Of a stretch of DNA of 64,000 nt, positions 13,210 to 25,202 are shown piece by piece. Origin of the DNA: Chrysoporthe austroafricana (taxonomy: Eukaryota > Ascomycota > Sordariomycetes > Diaporthales > Cryphonectriaceae); contig JYIP02000007.1 of assembly GCA_001051155.2 (NCBI GenBank), forward strand, positions 1,428,342-1,492,341. Direction: 5' to 3'. The position numbers and the translations under genes were made by a program. Numbering within the stretch: the stretch's first letter is position 1; every line of letters begins with the position of its first letter. The notes under the pieces were generated by a model. That model was not told where the DNA came from. It ran no database searches and worked only from the letters and a program-made list of their open reading frames with translations.

Positions 13210-14097
13210 ATGGCCCAAGAACAGCAGCAGCAGCAGCAGCAGCACGACGCAGCGGACTCACAAGAGCCCCTCGCCGTCGTGGGTCTAGCCTGTCGCCTCC
13301 CGGGCGGGTGCTCGTCGCCAGCCAAGCTATGGGACTTTCTGGAGGAGGGCAGGGTGGCGTCCAACACGGTGCCGGCCTCGCGCTTCCACACGGCGGGCCA
13401 CTGGGACGGGTCCCGGAAGCCGGGGACGCTGCTGTCCCGGGGGGCCATGTGCCTGGGCGACGAGGACGTCGACCTCGCCGACCTAGACGCGGGCTTCTTC
13501 GAAATGCCCAGCGGCGAGGTGGTGTCGGCGGACCCGAACCAGCGCCAGCTGCTCGAGGTCGTGTACGAGGCCCTCGAAAGCGCAGGGCTCCCGCTGGCGG
13601 CCGTGGGCGGCCGGCCCGTGGCCTGCTTCATCGCCTCCTTCGCCGTCGGCTACGGCGACGTGCAGGCGCGCGACCCGGCCAACCGCGCGGCCAACTGCGA
13701 CGTCGGCATCGGGCGCGCCATCCTCGCCAACCGCATCAGCTGGTTCTTCGACCTCCGGGGCCCCAGCGTCACCGTCGACACGGCCTGCTCGGGCAGCCTG
13801 GTCGCCCTGGACATGGCCTGCCGCACCCTGCGCTCGCACGAGGCCGAGGCCGCCGTCGTCGCCGCCAGCAACCTGTTCCTGAGCCCCGAGATGGTCATAG
13901 GCGAGGGCGGCTTCGCCCACGTCTACTCCCCGACGGGCCTGTGCCACGCCTTTGACGCTGACGCCGACGGCTATGTCAAGGCCGAGGGGGTCAACTGCGT
14001 GATTATCAAGAGGCTGTCGACGGCGCTGCGGGACCGTGATCCCATCCGAGCCATCATTCGTGGCATTGCCACTAATAGGTGCGGTGCTTAATTGTGT

Positions 14098-14141
<44 letters not shown>

Positions 14142-17100
14142 TGTGTTTCTCTATTTTTTCTCTGTTTATCTCTGTCTCTTTTTCTTTCTTTCTTCTTCTT
14201 CTTCCTCCTCCTCCTCCTCTTCTTCTTCTTCTTCCTCTTCTTCTTCTTTTTTTTTTTTTTGTTACTTACTTAACTATAGCAACGGTCGGACGGCCGGGAT
14301 TGCCAGCCCAGACTCCGAGGGCCAAGCATCCGCCATCCGCATGGCGTATGCCAACGCCGGCATCACGAACCTCAACGACACGCAGTACCTCGAGTGCCAC
14401 GGGACAGGCACCAAGGCCGGCGACGCCATCGAGGTGGCTGGAGTGGGAGCAGCCTTTGCAGCCACACGGGACGCAGCCAAGCCACTCGTCATCGGCTCGG
14501 TTAGTATTGGGCTCACCTGTAGATAAAATAAAAAAGAAAAAAAAAAAGGAAGAGAAAAGACTATGAGGCAGAGACGTGATGAGAAATGGATACTAACACA
14601 GAAGAAGATCAAATCCAACCTGGGCCACGCCGAGCCAGCCGCAGGCTTGTCAGGCCTCATCAAGACCATCCTCGCCCTCGAACACGGCGCCATCCCCGGA
14701 ACACCGCTCTTCATCCGCCCCAACCCCAAGATTGACTTCGCCGGCGCCAAGGTGAAGGCCTCGCGAACATTACTCCCCTGGCCCACGCCCGAAGACGGCA
14801 GGCCACGGCGCGCCAGCGTCAACTCGTTCGGATACGGCGGCGCCAACGGGCACGCCATCCTGGACGGGGCTCAGGCCTGCCACGCCCACCACGTCGTCTC
14901 GGTCCGGCCCGTCGACGAGGTCCTGTCGCCATGGTCTCGGGATCAAGACCCTCTCGCAGCTCACAGCAGCAGCAGCAGCAGCAGCAGCACTGCTGCCACC
15001 TCAGCAAGGCTGTACACGCTCGTCGTCTCGGCCAACGACGCCGTCTCCCTCAAGGCCAACATCGCCGCCCTGTGCAACCACCTCATCAACCCCCGCGTGT
15101 CCGTCTCCCTCGCAGACATGGCTTACACCCTCGCCCAGCGCCGCTCGCATCTCTGGCATCGCGCCTTCGCTCCCGTTACCGCTACCGGCAGCGGCAGCAG
15201 CGCGGGCGACATAGACCTACAGCCGTCGAGCTTCGTCACGGGCAAGAGGGCGCACCACCGCCAGCCCCGTGTCGGCCTCGTCTTCACGGGCCAGGGCGCC
15301 CAGTGGCCGCAGATGGCGCGCCAGCTGCTGGCCGCCTTCCCCACGACCACGAGGTCCGTCCTCGCCGAGCTGGACGCCGCGCTGCAGAGCCTGAGGGCGT
15401 GCGCCCCGCCGCGCTGGTCGCTGCTCGCCGAGCTGACGGAGCCCCGGCCCGCCGAGCAGCTCCGCCGGCCCCAGCTCGCGCAGCCGCTGGCGACGGCGCT
15501 ACAGATCTGCCTGCTGGCGGTGCTCGTGGGGAGGTGGGGGCTGCGGCCGTCCAGCGTCGTCGGCCACTCGTCGGGCGAGATCGCGGCGGCGTATGCGGCG
15601 GGGCGGCTGGACCGCGCGGGCGCCATCAAGGCCGCCTTCCTGCGCGGCCAGGCCGTCGTCGACGCCGCGGCCGGCGGCCAGGCGGCCGGAGCGATGGCGA
15701 TGCTGGCCGTGGGCTTGCGCGCCGAGGCGGTAGTGCCGCTCCTCGAGGCGTACGGCGCGCGCGCCGCCATCGCCTGCTTCAACAGCCCAGACAGCGTCAC
15801 CGTGTCGGGGCTCAGGGACGACCTCGAGGCCCTCGCAGGCGAGATCCGGGCGGCAGGCCACTTCGCCCGGCTGCTGCAGGTGGACGTGGCCTACCACCAC
15901 GCGCGGTACATGGACAGGGTCGGCAGGGAGTACGAGACACTGATGAGGGCCGAGGGCCTCCAGGCGCCACCGCTCGGCACCAGCGCCAGCGTGTCCATGT
16001 TCTCGTCCGTCACTGCGTCCAGGCTCGGCGATGAGACGCCCACGGACATCTCGTACTGGACGTCCAATCTGCTGTCGCCAGTCCGCTTCGACGGCGCCAT
16101 CGAGGCTATGCTCTCGCAGCCCGACCACGAAGCCCCCGAGATCCTGATCGAGGTCGGCCCGTCCGGCGCCCTGTCCGGGCCCGTCTCCCAGAATCTCAAG
16201 GCCCGGCCGCCCACGGCGGGCGGCAGGGGAGACGTCCTCTACTGCACGGCCTGGTCCCGCGGCGCCGACGCCATCAGCGCGCTGTTCGACGTGGCAGGAC
16301 ACCTCTTCATCGCCGGCGCGGCCGTCGACCTCGGCGCGGTCAACGGAGACGAGGGCGGCCACGGAGGAGATGCGCGGCCGCCGCGGTGCGTCGTTGACCT
16401 ACCGAGTTACCGCTGGAACCACTCGGCCAAGTACTGGCACGAGAGCGCAGCCAGCCGCGACTGGCGGTTCCGGCCGTTCGTCGCGCACGACCTAATCGGG
16501 ACCAAGATCCTCGGCACGCCGTGGGCGAGCCCGTCCTGGCACAAGCGGCTGGTCCTCGACGACGTTCCGTGGCTCCGCGACCACAAGATGGGCGGCGACG
16601 TGCTGGTGCCGGGGGCCGGCTTCTGCGCCATGGCTGCCGAAGCCATGTACCAGAAACACCGGGCTCTCGATCTGCAAGGGGCGCCGCTGACTCCTGCTGC
16701 TGCTGCTGCTGCTGCTGGTGATGGTGGTCCTACAGGTGTGGGAGACCTGGCGTACGGGCTCCGAGACGTGCGCTTCGAGCGCGCCCTAGTCGTCGACGAG
16801 GGCCAGCCCGTCCACGTCCGCGTCACGCTGGCCAGGCTGCCCCGGAGCAGCGGCGACGCGGGCTGGCACGAGTTTCGCATCTCGTCGTCCCGGGACGACG
16901 ACAGCAGCGACGCCGCCGTCGAGCACTGCCACGGACAGATCCGCGTGCGGGACGGCGCCGAGGACGAGGGCGGGCGGCTGGCCGAGGCCGACGAGAGGCG
17001 CGCACCGCTGCGGACGCCCGAGCCCTTCTCGCCGTGGTACAAGACGCAGGCCGAGGTGGGCATGGACTTCGGGCCGGCCTTCCAGCGGGTCCGGCTGCTC

Positions 17101-20100
17101 GAGGCCACCAGCGGCGAGCGGTCCTGCCGGGCCCTCGTCGACCTGGCGCCGCCGCCGTCCCGGTGGGATCCTCAGTCGCGGTACGCGCTGCACCCGGCGG
17201 TTCTGGACGCCTGCCTGCACACCCTCATGGCCCCGAACGCGGCGAACGACCGCAGCCTCGTCCAGGAGATGCAGATTCCCGGGCTGGCCGACGAGATCCT
17301 GATGGGTCGGGTGCCGCCGGGGGGCTTCTCGCGCGAGGGCCGGTGCTCGCCCGCTCGAGGCCCTCGGGGAAGGGCCGGCTGGACCAGGCCAAGGGCATCG
17401 TCGGCGAGGTCTCGGTGTACGATTCCGAGACTGGAGCCGTGATCATGCAGCTCAAGGGTCTCCACTACGCCAGGCTGGACGCCGACCCAAGGCCTGATCC
17501 GCACGTGTGGGATTCGGTGCGGTGGGAGCCCGACATCACGCTCCTGACCCCGGACAGGCTCGCGGCCCACGACCATGAGCAGGACGGGCCCGGGCTCGGC
17601 GCCCTGGTGGGCTGGATGGCGCACAAGAACGCACAGCTCAGGGTCCTCGAGGTCAACCTCGATGGGGACCCGAATCACGACGATAGCGTCTCGAGCCTCT
17701 GGGTGGAGATCAGCCAGGGGCTGGCGCAACAAGCGCGCCCACGGTTTGACTTCGCATGTATTAGTGCCGAGGCGGTAGTTGCTGCCCAGAGAAGGCTCGG
17801 TGACGACGCCGGATCTTTATCCAGCAACACGAGGTATCTCCTGGCGAGCCCCGAGAGGCCAAGGCTGGGTCTGGACGAGACGGAAGCCTCCTCACCGGGA
17901 TACGACCTCGTGATCGTGCAGTCCTCGCAGGGAGGGGTGCAGAGCTCGAAAATGCAGGCTGTGTGCGAGAACATAGAAGCGCTGCTCGCGGATGGCGGCT
18001 TTGCTGTCATGGTGCACAATAATAATAACAGAGGGCCCGAGGATAGCAATATGACCGTCCCCTCTCCCGCGGCACTGACAGATTCTACCGATGTGTCCTC
18101 AGAGGGGACAACAAGCTCCTCCGATGGCAACAAGACGGGCATGGGCACGCCGTATACAGGAACTCCCGGATCCGCGGAAGGCCGAATGGGAAGTTCCGTC
18201 ACCTCCCTGAGCAACAACAAGGGCGAGACGGACAGCAGCAGCAGGATGGCGGTGGGCCAGGTCCAAGGCCAAAGCCAAGACCACGGCGGCCTCGGTCGTC
18301 TGGACCCTCTGCTGGCGTTCGATGAGGGTGCGGCAACATACCAGATCTACAAGATGCGCACGACCCGACCCGGAATCTCTGGACTGCGGACTGTCGTCGT
18401 CACACATCTGTCGCCTCTGCCTCGCACACCAAGCAGAAATGCCCTCGTCTCGTCCCTGCCCGACCAGATACAGGCAGCCTTGGGAGGAGGAGCAGCAGCA
18501 GCAGCGAAAACACAATGGGAGGTGCGCTATGCCGCAAGCACATCTGACATCACACCTGCCGGCGCAGACACGGCAGACCATGACGGCGACGGCGACGATG
18601 ACGACACCCTCGTCGTAGTGCTGGACGAGCTGTTCACCTCGGTCCTGGTCGAACCCTCGGCGGCCCAGTGGACCGCCCTCCAGAGCCTGCTGGCAACGGG
18701 CCGTCCTATCCTCTGGCTCACGGCTGGCGCCGCCTGCACACACCCGGAGCGTGCCATGGCACACGGCCTGTTCCGGGTCGTGCGCCGCGAGCTCGAGAGC
18801 CAGGACCGGGCAGCCCGCGTCGTGCTCGACGTCGACGTGGACACGAACGTGGAGCCATCATCACCCACGCTGCTGCCGCGCGCCATCGCGGCCGTGCTGG
18901 GCCTCATGAGCGAGAGGCGCGGCCGCGCCGAGCCCGAGTACCGTCTCCGGGCAGACGGCCTCCTCACGATCCCCCGCCTGGTGCCGGACGCAGCCGTCAA
19001 CGAGGCCCGCAGGCCCAGCACGGCGACGACGGCCGGCCTGTGGGAGACCAGTGGCACGGTGCGGCTGCGCGCCGAGAGGGTCGGCTCGCTGGAGCTGGCC
19101 TGGTGCGCGTGTGGCGAGGAGCCCCTAGAGGAAGGGTACATGGAGGTCGAGGTCGAGGCCGCGGGCGTCAACTTCAAGGACGTCGCCGCCGTCATGGGCC
19201 TCGTGCCCGAGGACGAGCACCTGATCGGCTGCGACTGTGCCGGCGTCGTACGCAAGCTCGGGCCCGGCGTCACCGGGTTCCGGGTCGGCGACCGCGTCGC
19301 CGTGCAGGCCCAGGGCACCTTCGCGAACCGCATCCCCGTCTTCGCCGCGTGCGCCCACGTCATCCCCAACTGGATGAGCTTCGAGGAGGCCGCCACAGTC
19401 CCCCTCGTGTACTCGACGGCGGTCGAGGCCCTCTTCCACCTGGGCGGCCTGCGCCAGGGCCAGTCGGTCCTTATCCACTCGGCCGCCGGCGGCGTCGGGC
19501 TCGCCGCCGTCCAGCTGGCGCGGCACCGGGGCGCCGAGATCTGGGCCACGGTCGGCACCGACGAGAAGCGGGCCTTCCTGCGCGCGCACTTCGGGCTGCG
19601 CGACGACCACATCTTCTCGTCCCGCAGCGCGCACTTCGCCGGGGCCATCCGCGCCCTCACGCAGGGCCGCGGCATCGACCTGGTCCTCAACTCGCTGACG
19701 GGCGACCTGCTGGACGCCTCGTGGCGCCTCGTGGCCGACGGCGGCACCATGGTCGAGATCGGCAAGCGCGACACCCTCGACCGCAACGCGCTGGCCATGG
19801 AGCCCTTCGGCCGGGGCTGCTCGTTCCGCGCGCTGGACCTCTCGTTCCGCAGGGACGCCGGGCTCGCGCGCCGGCTGCAGGCCCTCATGCGCGAGACCTT
19901 TGCGCTGATCGAGGCCGGCCACGTAGGGCCCGTCCGGCCCGTGGCCACCTACGGCTTCGACAACGTCCCCGCCGCCCTGGCCTGTGTCCGGAGGGGCCAG
20001 CACATCGGCAAGGTCGTCATCGCAAGGGACAAGGGGGCGCGCGACGTCCTCGTCCCCATCAGGCCGCAGCCGCGGGCCCTGGCGCTCCGGCCCGAGGCCT

Positions 20101-20504
20101 CGTACCTCATCGTCGGCGGCCTCAGGGGCCTCTGTGGCACGCTCGCCCTGCACATGGCCCGCCACGGCGCGCGCCACCTGATCGTCTGCTGCAGGAGCGG
20201 GCTCGCTGATGACACGTCGGCCCGCATCGTCCGCGGCTGCCGCGCATACGGGTGCGACGTGACGGCCGCCCGGGGTGACGTGTGCGACGCCGCCTTTGTG
20301 CGCGGCGTGTTCGCGTCGGCGCGCCCCAGGCGCATCGCCGGCGTCGTCCAGGGCGCCATGGTGCTGCGGGACAGGCCCTTCGAGGCCATGAGCCTGGCCG
20401 ACTACCAGGCCGCCACCGCTGCCAAGGTGGCTGGGACGTGGAACCTGCACCGCGCCTCGCTCGAGGACGCCTCCGCTCCCGGGTCGCCATCGCCATCGCC
20501 ATCG

Positions 20505-20551
<47 letters not shown>

Positions 20552-21338
20552 GCCGCCGCTTGACTTCTTCACGCTCCTCTCGAGCGTCTCGGGCGTGCTC
20601 GGCAACAAGGGCCAGGCCAACTACGCCGCGGGCAACGCCTTCCTAGACGCCTTCGCCGCGCACCGCCGCTCGCTCGGCCTCCCCGCCCACAGCCTCGACC
20701 TGGGCGCCGTCGAGGACGTCGGCTACATCGCCGCGCAGGACGGCGGCCACCTCGCCGACCGCTTCCGCCGCGACCAGCAGTGGACGCCGCTCGACGAGAC
20801 GGCCCTGCGCGCCGCCCTGGCCGCGTCTATCTTGCAGCAGGGGCCGCAGCCCCTCAGCGGGAGCGCCCAGCTCATCACGGGCATCGCGCACCCGCTGCCC
20901 GGCGACGGCGCCCTGCGCGACGACCCGCGCCTGGCGTACCTGTCCGGGGTCGCCGACAGCGGGGGCGGTCCGTCCTCGGGAGCAGGACACGGTCAGCCCA
21001 GCCCTGGCGACGCGGCCGTGCAGGCCTTCGCGCTGCTGCGGGCGGCGTCGTCGTCGGCGTCTTCCTCAGGCGGTGCGGCGGAGGCGGCGGCGGCGCGTCG
21101 GGCGCTGGAGGAGGCCGCCGCCGCGGCGCTGGCGGTGCAGACCGCGCATGTGCTGCGGCTGGAGGCCGAGGTCGAGGTCGGGAGGCCGCTGGCAGCCTAT
21201 GGGCTGGACTCCCTCTCGGCCGTCGAGCTTCGCGGCTGGATCCGTGCCCGGCTCGGTGCCGATATCAGCACGTTGGATGTCACCAACGCCAGGTCGCTGG
21301 TAGAACTGGGCGAGAAGGTGGTCGCCAAGCTGGGCTAG
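13210..21338 (+). CDS. highly reducing polyketide synthase (KS-AT-DH-psiMT-ER-KR-ACP) with apparent frameshift
   Basis: Iterative type I HR-PKS, about 2,606 aa if one base is restored. Exons 13210-14078, 14280-14499 and 14608-21338. KS: Cys193 (DTACSGSL), His330 (ECHGTGTKAGD), His370 (KSNLGH). AT: Ser684 in GHSSGEIAAAYAAG. DH: His1022 in DHKMGGDVLVPGAG and Asp1230 in HPAVLDACLH. Then a poorly conserved MT-like stretch (LRVLEVNLDGD) and low-complexity DNA. ER: NADPH motif HSAAGGVGLA (about 19480). KR: GGLRGLCG (about 20116) with SSVSG and NYAAGN. ACP: GLDSLSAVEL, Ser codon at 21210. There is no thioesterase. Between about 17330 and 17350 the conserved DH tail moves from one frame (PPGGFSREGRC) to another (ARSRPSGKGRLDQAK), as though one base were missing. 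Poly-Gln follows the start Met. Confidence 0.93.
14079..14279 (+). repeat. microsatellite-filled PKS intron 1
   Basis: The 201-bp first PKS intron is almost wholly simple repeats: (CT)n, then (GT)n from about 14099-14147, then T/C triplets and poly-T to 14260. A normal tail with the branch-like TTAACTATAG follows. Splicing joins GIATN to SNGRTAG in the KS. Confidence 0.85.
20487..20560 (+). repeat. in-frame triplet/hexamer repeat inside PKS KR domain
   Basis: Tandem CCATCG/TCG/CCG units encode a Pro-Ser-alternating, then poly-Ser, then poly-Pro insert of about 25 residues. It sits between the KR segment ending in the RASLED region and the catalytic segment DFFTLLSSVSG. The insert keeps the frame. 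Confidence 0.9.
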
Positions 21339-21960
21339 CTTGACTCCTGAGCCCGGATCAGGGCGTCGTCTGTCTAGATATGTGCTATGGGCTGCCTTAG
21401 AGATGGAGCTAAGGAGGCGGCTGCGGCATTGAAGATGCTGATCTGCTCGATTAGACTTGTTCGTCCCAGGAGCAGAGGGGTGTACTGCCGTGCCACCTCG
21501 GCTGACTGTGCATCTGCACCCTGCTCTGAGACCTCCGTGCAAGATCGTCGTCGGCTGCGGCGCAGGGCTACGAAGGGCCGCTGAAAGTGAGATGAGGACC
21601 TTCGTTCCTCCTCTGTCCTCCATCTCCATCTATCATCGTCTTCTGAAACCAAGCAGTGCCCTCCTCGCTTTCGGTTTGGGAAGGATTGGTACCCGACAAA
21701 GGCTGGCTAGATAGGTCTCGATGCCGGGTTAGGCACCGCAGCCCTGGCCACTGCTTATCTCTATTGATTGGGCGGACTAAGCGATAGCATGGACAACAGC
21801 ACCAAAGTTATAAAATTAATTAGTTTATTTAATTAATTCTCTGGCCAGATTCTTTAAATATCAATAGCCTTTTTTTTTTTTTTTTTTAAAGTAATTTGTT
21901 TTTCTTTAAAATTTAAACGATTTAAATATAAATCGTTAAGAGTTCTGCATAGTAATAGAC
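21339..21960. other. PKS 3' flank, AT-rich towards its end
   Basis: No gene seen. From about 21800 the sequence turns sharply AT-rich (TTAATTAATT, 20-base T run at about 21871), abutting the retroelement relic. Such a shift is compatible with RIP-type mutation but was not quantified. Confidence 0.5.
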
Positions 21961-21964
21961 AGAG

Positions 21965-22413
21965 CACAAGCGTCCTTCAAAGCATTGGAGGCAAGGCTGC
22001 TGTCAGCACCGGTGCCTCAACACTATAACCCCGCCAGGGACACCAGACTGGAGGCTGGCTTTTCTGGCGGTGTGGTCAGGGGAACTATGAGCCAACTTCA
22101 GGACGATGTTTACTGTCAACCTGTGGGATATTCTCCCGAGACGATGAATGCTGCCGAAGCATCCTGCCCAACCCAGGGTAAGGAGATGTTAGCTATTCTC
22201 CGGGCCTTGGAGTGGTGGAATGCCGAACTGATGGGTCTACAGTCCCCGTTTCTTATAGTCCCGGACCATCAAGCGCTAGAATAATCCACGACAAAAAGAG
22301 TACTGAAAGCTCGACAAGCCACCTGGTATCAGAAATTCTGCAAGCTCGATTTCGTCATCACCTACCCTCGCCCGGGTTAAGGGCAATATCGCCGCCTCCG
22401 CTCTATCTAGGAA

Positions 22414-22440
<27 letters not shown>
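21965..22440 (+). mobile_element. Ty3/gypsy LTR-retrotransposon relic (RNase H region)
   Basis: The translation from about 21965 gives FKALEARLLSAPVPQHYNPA, then MSQLQDD, NAAEASCPTQGKEMLAI and PFLIVPDHQALE. These are the hallmark order of the gypsy RNase H-like domain that follows reverse transcriptase. After a stop near 22280 the match resumes with shifted frames (KARQATWYQKFCKLDFVITY, then GNIAASALSRKD), the usual end of that domain. Stops and frameshifts, an internal 22-base poly-T, and the absence of reverse transcriptase and integrase cores mark it as a dead fragment. It separates the PKS from the FAD genes. Confidence 0.8.
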
Positions 22441-22447
<7 letters not shown>

Positions 22448-23522
22448 GTCAAAGACCAGCAGAAAGGATTCAGAGTCCAGGCACGTATCGATCCTGGACG
22501 GGTTCTGTCGCAGTTGGAACAGACTGTATTGCACATTTGCAAGGAACCGATGTTGCCGCTTCATCGGCTTCTGAAGGAGAGCAAGAGTATCAGTTAGGCC
22601 AGTGCTGCGAGGACATGAGCTTGTTGGTGTTATTCTGCAGACGGACAGAGGCGATACGAGACTTCTATCCTCATTCTATTCTCATCATGGCTAATATCGA
22701 TGCTTCCAGGCAGCTTAGCCTTTCTTCGAAGCACGCCTCTATTCAGAAGCAGATCGCGGCGCACAATGCTACGGCACAGTTCCCTCTCGGTACCCTCAAA
22801 GACCTTCCACGTTCCAAGAGGTGTATCAGTGGTGAAACTCGTCCACATGGTGGCTATAGTCGAGGCCTTGTCGCTCTAGATCAGACGTGCAATGTGAGAA
22901 ATCAGGATTTGACGAGCACTTTCGTAGTCCTGTCTTGCGTTCTCGAAGTCATCTCTCTAGTGGTCTCGTTTGTCCTGCGTCAGGATGTCCCACCAGACTT
23001 GTGACAAGCCGAAGTCGAGCCACAGTTTTCTAATTGTGCTCACCCTCAGATTGATGATTCGCAAAGCTATCACTCTCCGGAATTAATTTCATAACCAAGA
23101 TTACGAATAAAGTAAACGCTATTATTTGCTCAATTAATGGTCGCCGCGTTTGTAGCAGTCAAAGCCCGCATCCTCTTTCGCATAGTGTACTGTAACGCTC
23201 CATTGCCATTAACCATAATGTTTAATCATATAGGAAATTTTACAGAGGGGAATTTGTTTCCTCTTTCGACTTAGTTTATCCGTCGTTGCTTACTGCGGAG
23301 CGTATTATGATTACTCCTAATCCTTCCGATTGGCCGTTTTGGGCGCAATGACTGCATGCATCGGGCAGCGGGTGTGAAATTATACACAAGACCACTTAGA
23401 TGCTAGTACATCATACATGTACACTGTAACTGTCTCAATACGTCGCCATGGAAGAAGGGTTTCCCAATCCTCGTCCATCGCCGGATGCTCCAGACTAAAA
23501 CCTCATCCGCCATCATCTCATC
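22441..23522. other. retroelement-flank / intergenic DNA
   Basis: An open frame at 22537-23004 may be further degraded element sequence, but I could not match it to an integrase motif. 23040-23320 is AT-rich. The final part should contain the promoter of the FAD-linked oxidoreductase. Confidence 0.4.
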
Positions 23523-25202
23523 ATGGGTCCCACGTCACCGGCACACGAAAAACTCCGCCAGGCCGGCCTCGATGTCCTCCTCCCCTCGGAAGAAGGCTAC
23601 GCCCTACGCCAGAAGAGCTACTTCTCCAGATCCGCCGCCCAGCTCACGCCCGCCTGCATCGTGCGACCTCGCTCGGCCTCACAGGTCTCGAGCGCCATCC
23701 AGGTTCTCGCCGAGGCGGAGCACCTGTTCGCAATCCGCAGCGGAGGCCACGGCACCGTGGTCGGCGCCAGCAACATCGATGGCGGCGTCACGGTCGATCT
23801 CGGGTTTCTGGACTGGGTTAGGGTGGCGGAAGAGGACCCGGCCGAGACAGAGCCCGCCGTAGACATCGGGCCCGGGGCGCGCTGGGCCGACGTGTACGCC
23901 GCCCTGCACGAGCGCGGCCTCGTGGTAGCGGGCGGCCGCGAGGGCAGCGTCGGCGTCGGCGGGCTGATCCTGGGCGGGGGCAACACGTACTTCACCGGCC
24001 GCCACGGGTTCGCGTGCGACAACGTGCTTGCTTTCGAGGTGGTGCTCGCCGACGGGCGGGTCGTCACGGCGACGGCGGCCCACCACGCCGATCTGTTCTG
24101 GGCACTCAAGGGCGGGGCGAACAACTTTGGCGTCGTGACCAACTTCCGCATGAGGGCGCTGAGGGCCGGCGCCGTTTGGGGAGGAATGAAGTTGTTGCCC
24201 TGGCAGGTCGCGCCGCTGGCCGCGGAGGCGTTGACGGACTTCACAAGCCGTGTCCACGAGGATGTGGACAGTAATCTGATGTGTTTTTTTGCTTATAGGG
24301 GTAAGTGGTACTGACCTACTTGTCTTATGTTGGACGACACGTATGGCGTGTCTCAACTAATTTCTTTCTGGATATCCTAGTGAGGCACTCTGGTCCGATT
24401 TCTTTTACTATCTTGTCCTCTGAAAGCAAAATAACGTCCGGCAGCCTGAGTTCCAGCAAGTCGGCATCATGGCCGTCTTTGTTCAAGTAGCGGGAATAGA
24501 GGAGGCGCCAGCATACGCGAAATGGCTGTCGCTGCCATCCATACAGACCGAGTGTAAGATGACCTCCATCTCGGAGGTCGTCTCCGGGTTTACCATGCCA
24601 GGCGGGTACCAGTCAGTCATCTTGCTTCCTCCCCTTGCGTTGTGATGCATGAGGCCCTTACTCACCGCACTCCAAATCCCACGAAAAGTTCCATCTGGTT
24701 CACCGCGACCTTCAGAAACGACGCCCGAATCGCCGCTAAGGCCGCCTCGCTCCACGAGGAGCTCGTCGGCGTGCTCAAGACGTCGGTGGCACCGGACGGC
24801 GACTTCTGGGCCCTCTGTCTCTTCCAGCCGCTGCCCAGAATCTTCGCCCAGCGCGGCGGGGACAACAACGCACTCGGCCTCTCGCGCGTCTCACACGACG
24901 GCCTCCTCCTGCAAACGACCATCATGGTGCGCACGCCGGAGCAGGAGAGACTGGCGTATCCGAAATGCAAGGCCTTTATGGAGGCCGTGCGGGAGTTTGC
25001 GAGGTCGATCAAGGTAGAGGGCGAGGATGGGAACCTGGAGTGGGAATATATCAACTACGCTGACGGGAGCCAGACCCCCCTGGCAAGCTACGGTGCCGAA
25101 AACGTCCAGAGGCTGAAGGAGGTATCGCTGAGATACGACCCGCAGCAAGTCTTCCAGAGGCTTTGCCCAGGCGGCTTCAAGATCACCCCTGTGTCGAGAT
25201 GA
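23523..25202 (+). CDS. FAD-linked oxidoreductase (FAD_binding_4, 6-HDNO/solanapyrone-synthase-like), junction out of phase
   Basis: PCMH-type flavoprotein of about 485 aa, cytosolic as no signal peptide is seen. Exon 1 (23523 to about 24299) has the FAD-attachment His in IRSGGHGTVVGAS, then REGSVGVGGLILGGG and DLFWALKGGANNFGVVTNF. A middle exon (about 24445-24611) encodes PEFQQVGIMAVFVQVAG and ends GGY. A clean 77-bp intron (24612-24688) joins to HSIWFTATFRNDA, and exon 3 runs 24689-25202 with ENVQRLKEVSLRYDPQQVFQ. Problem: the only good donor (GTAAGT at 24301) leaves one extra base relative to every in-frame acceptor. One G too many in AGGGGTAAG would explain it. Likely a tailoring oxidase of the cluster; some relatives catalyse oxidation coupled to Diels-Alder cyclisation. 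Confidence 0.83.

Noticed and set aside
17310..17390. Alternative intron explaining the PKS frame change
   Set aside because: Phase-compatible GT/AG exist but there is no branch point, and it would remove the conserved DH tail; a one-base indel fits better.
18527..19948. 473-codon open frame on the minus strand inside the PKS
   Set aside because: It is a GC-rich shadow of the ER/KR coding strand, Arg/Ser/Ala-biased and without domains.
19125..20450. 441-codon minus-strand open frame
   Set aside because: Antisense to conserved ER and KR motifs; composition only.
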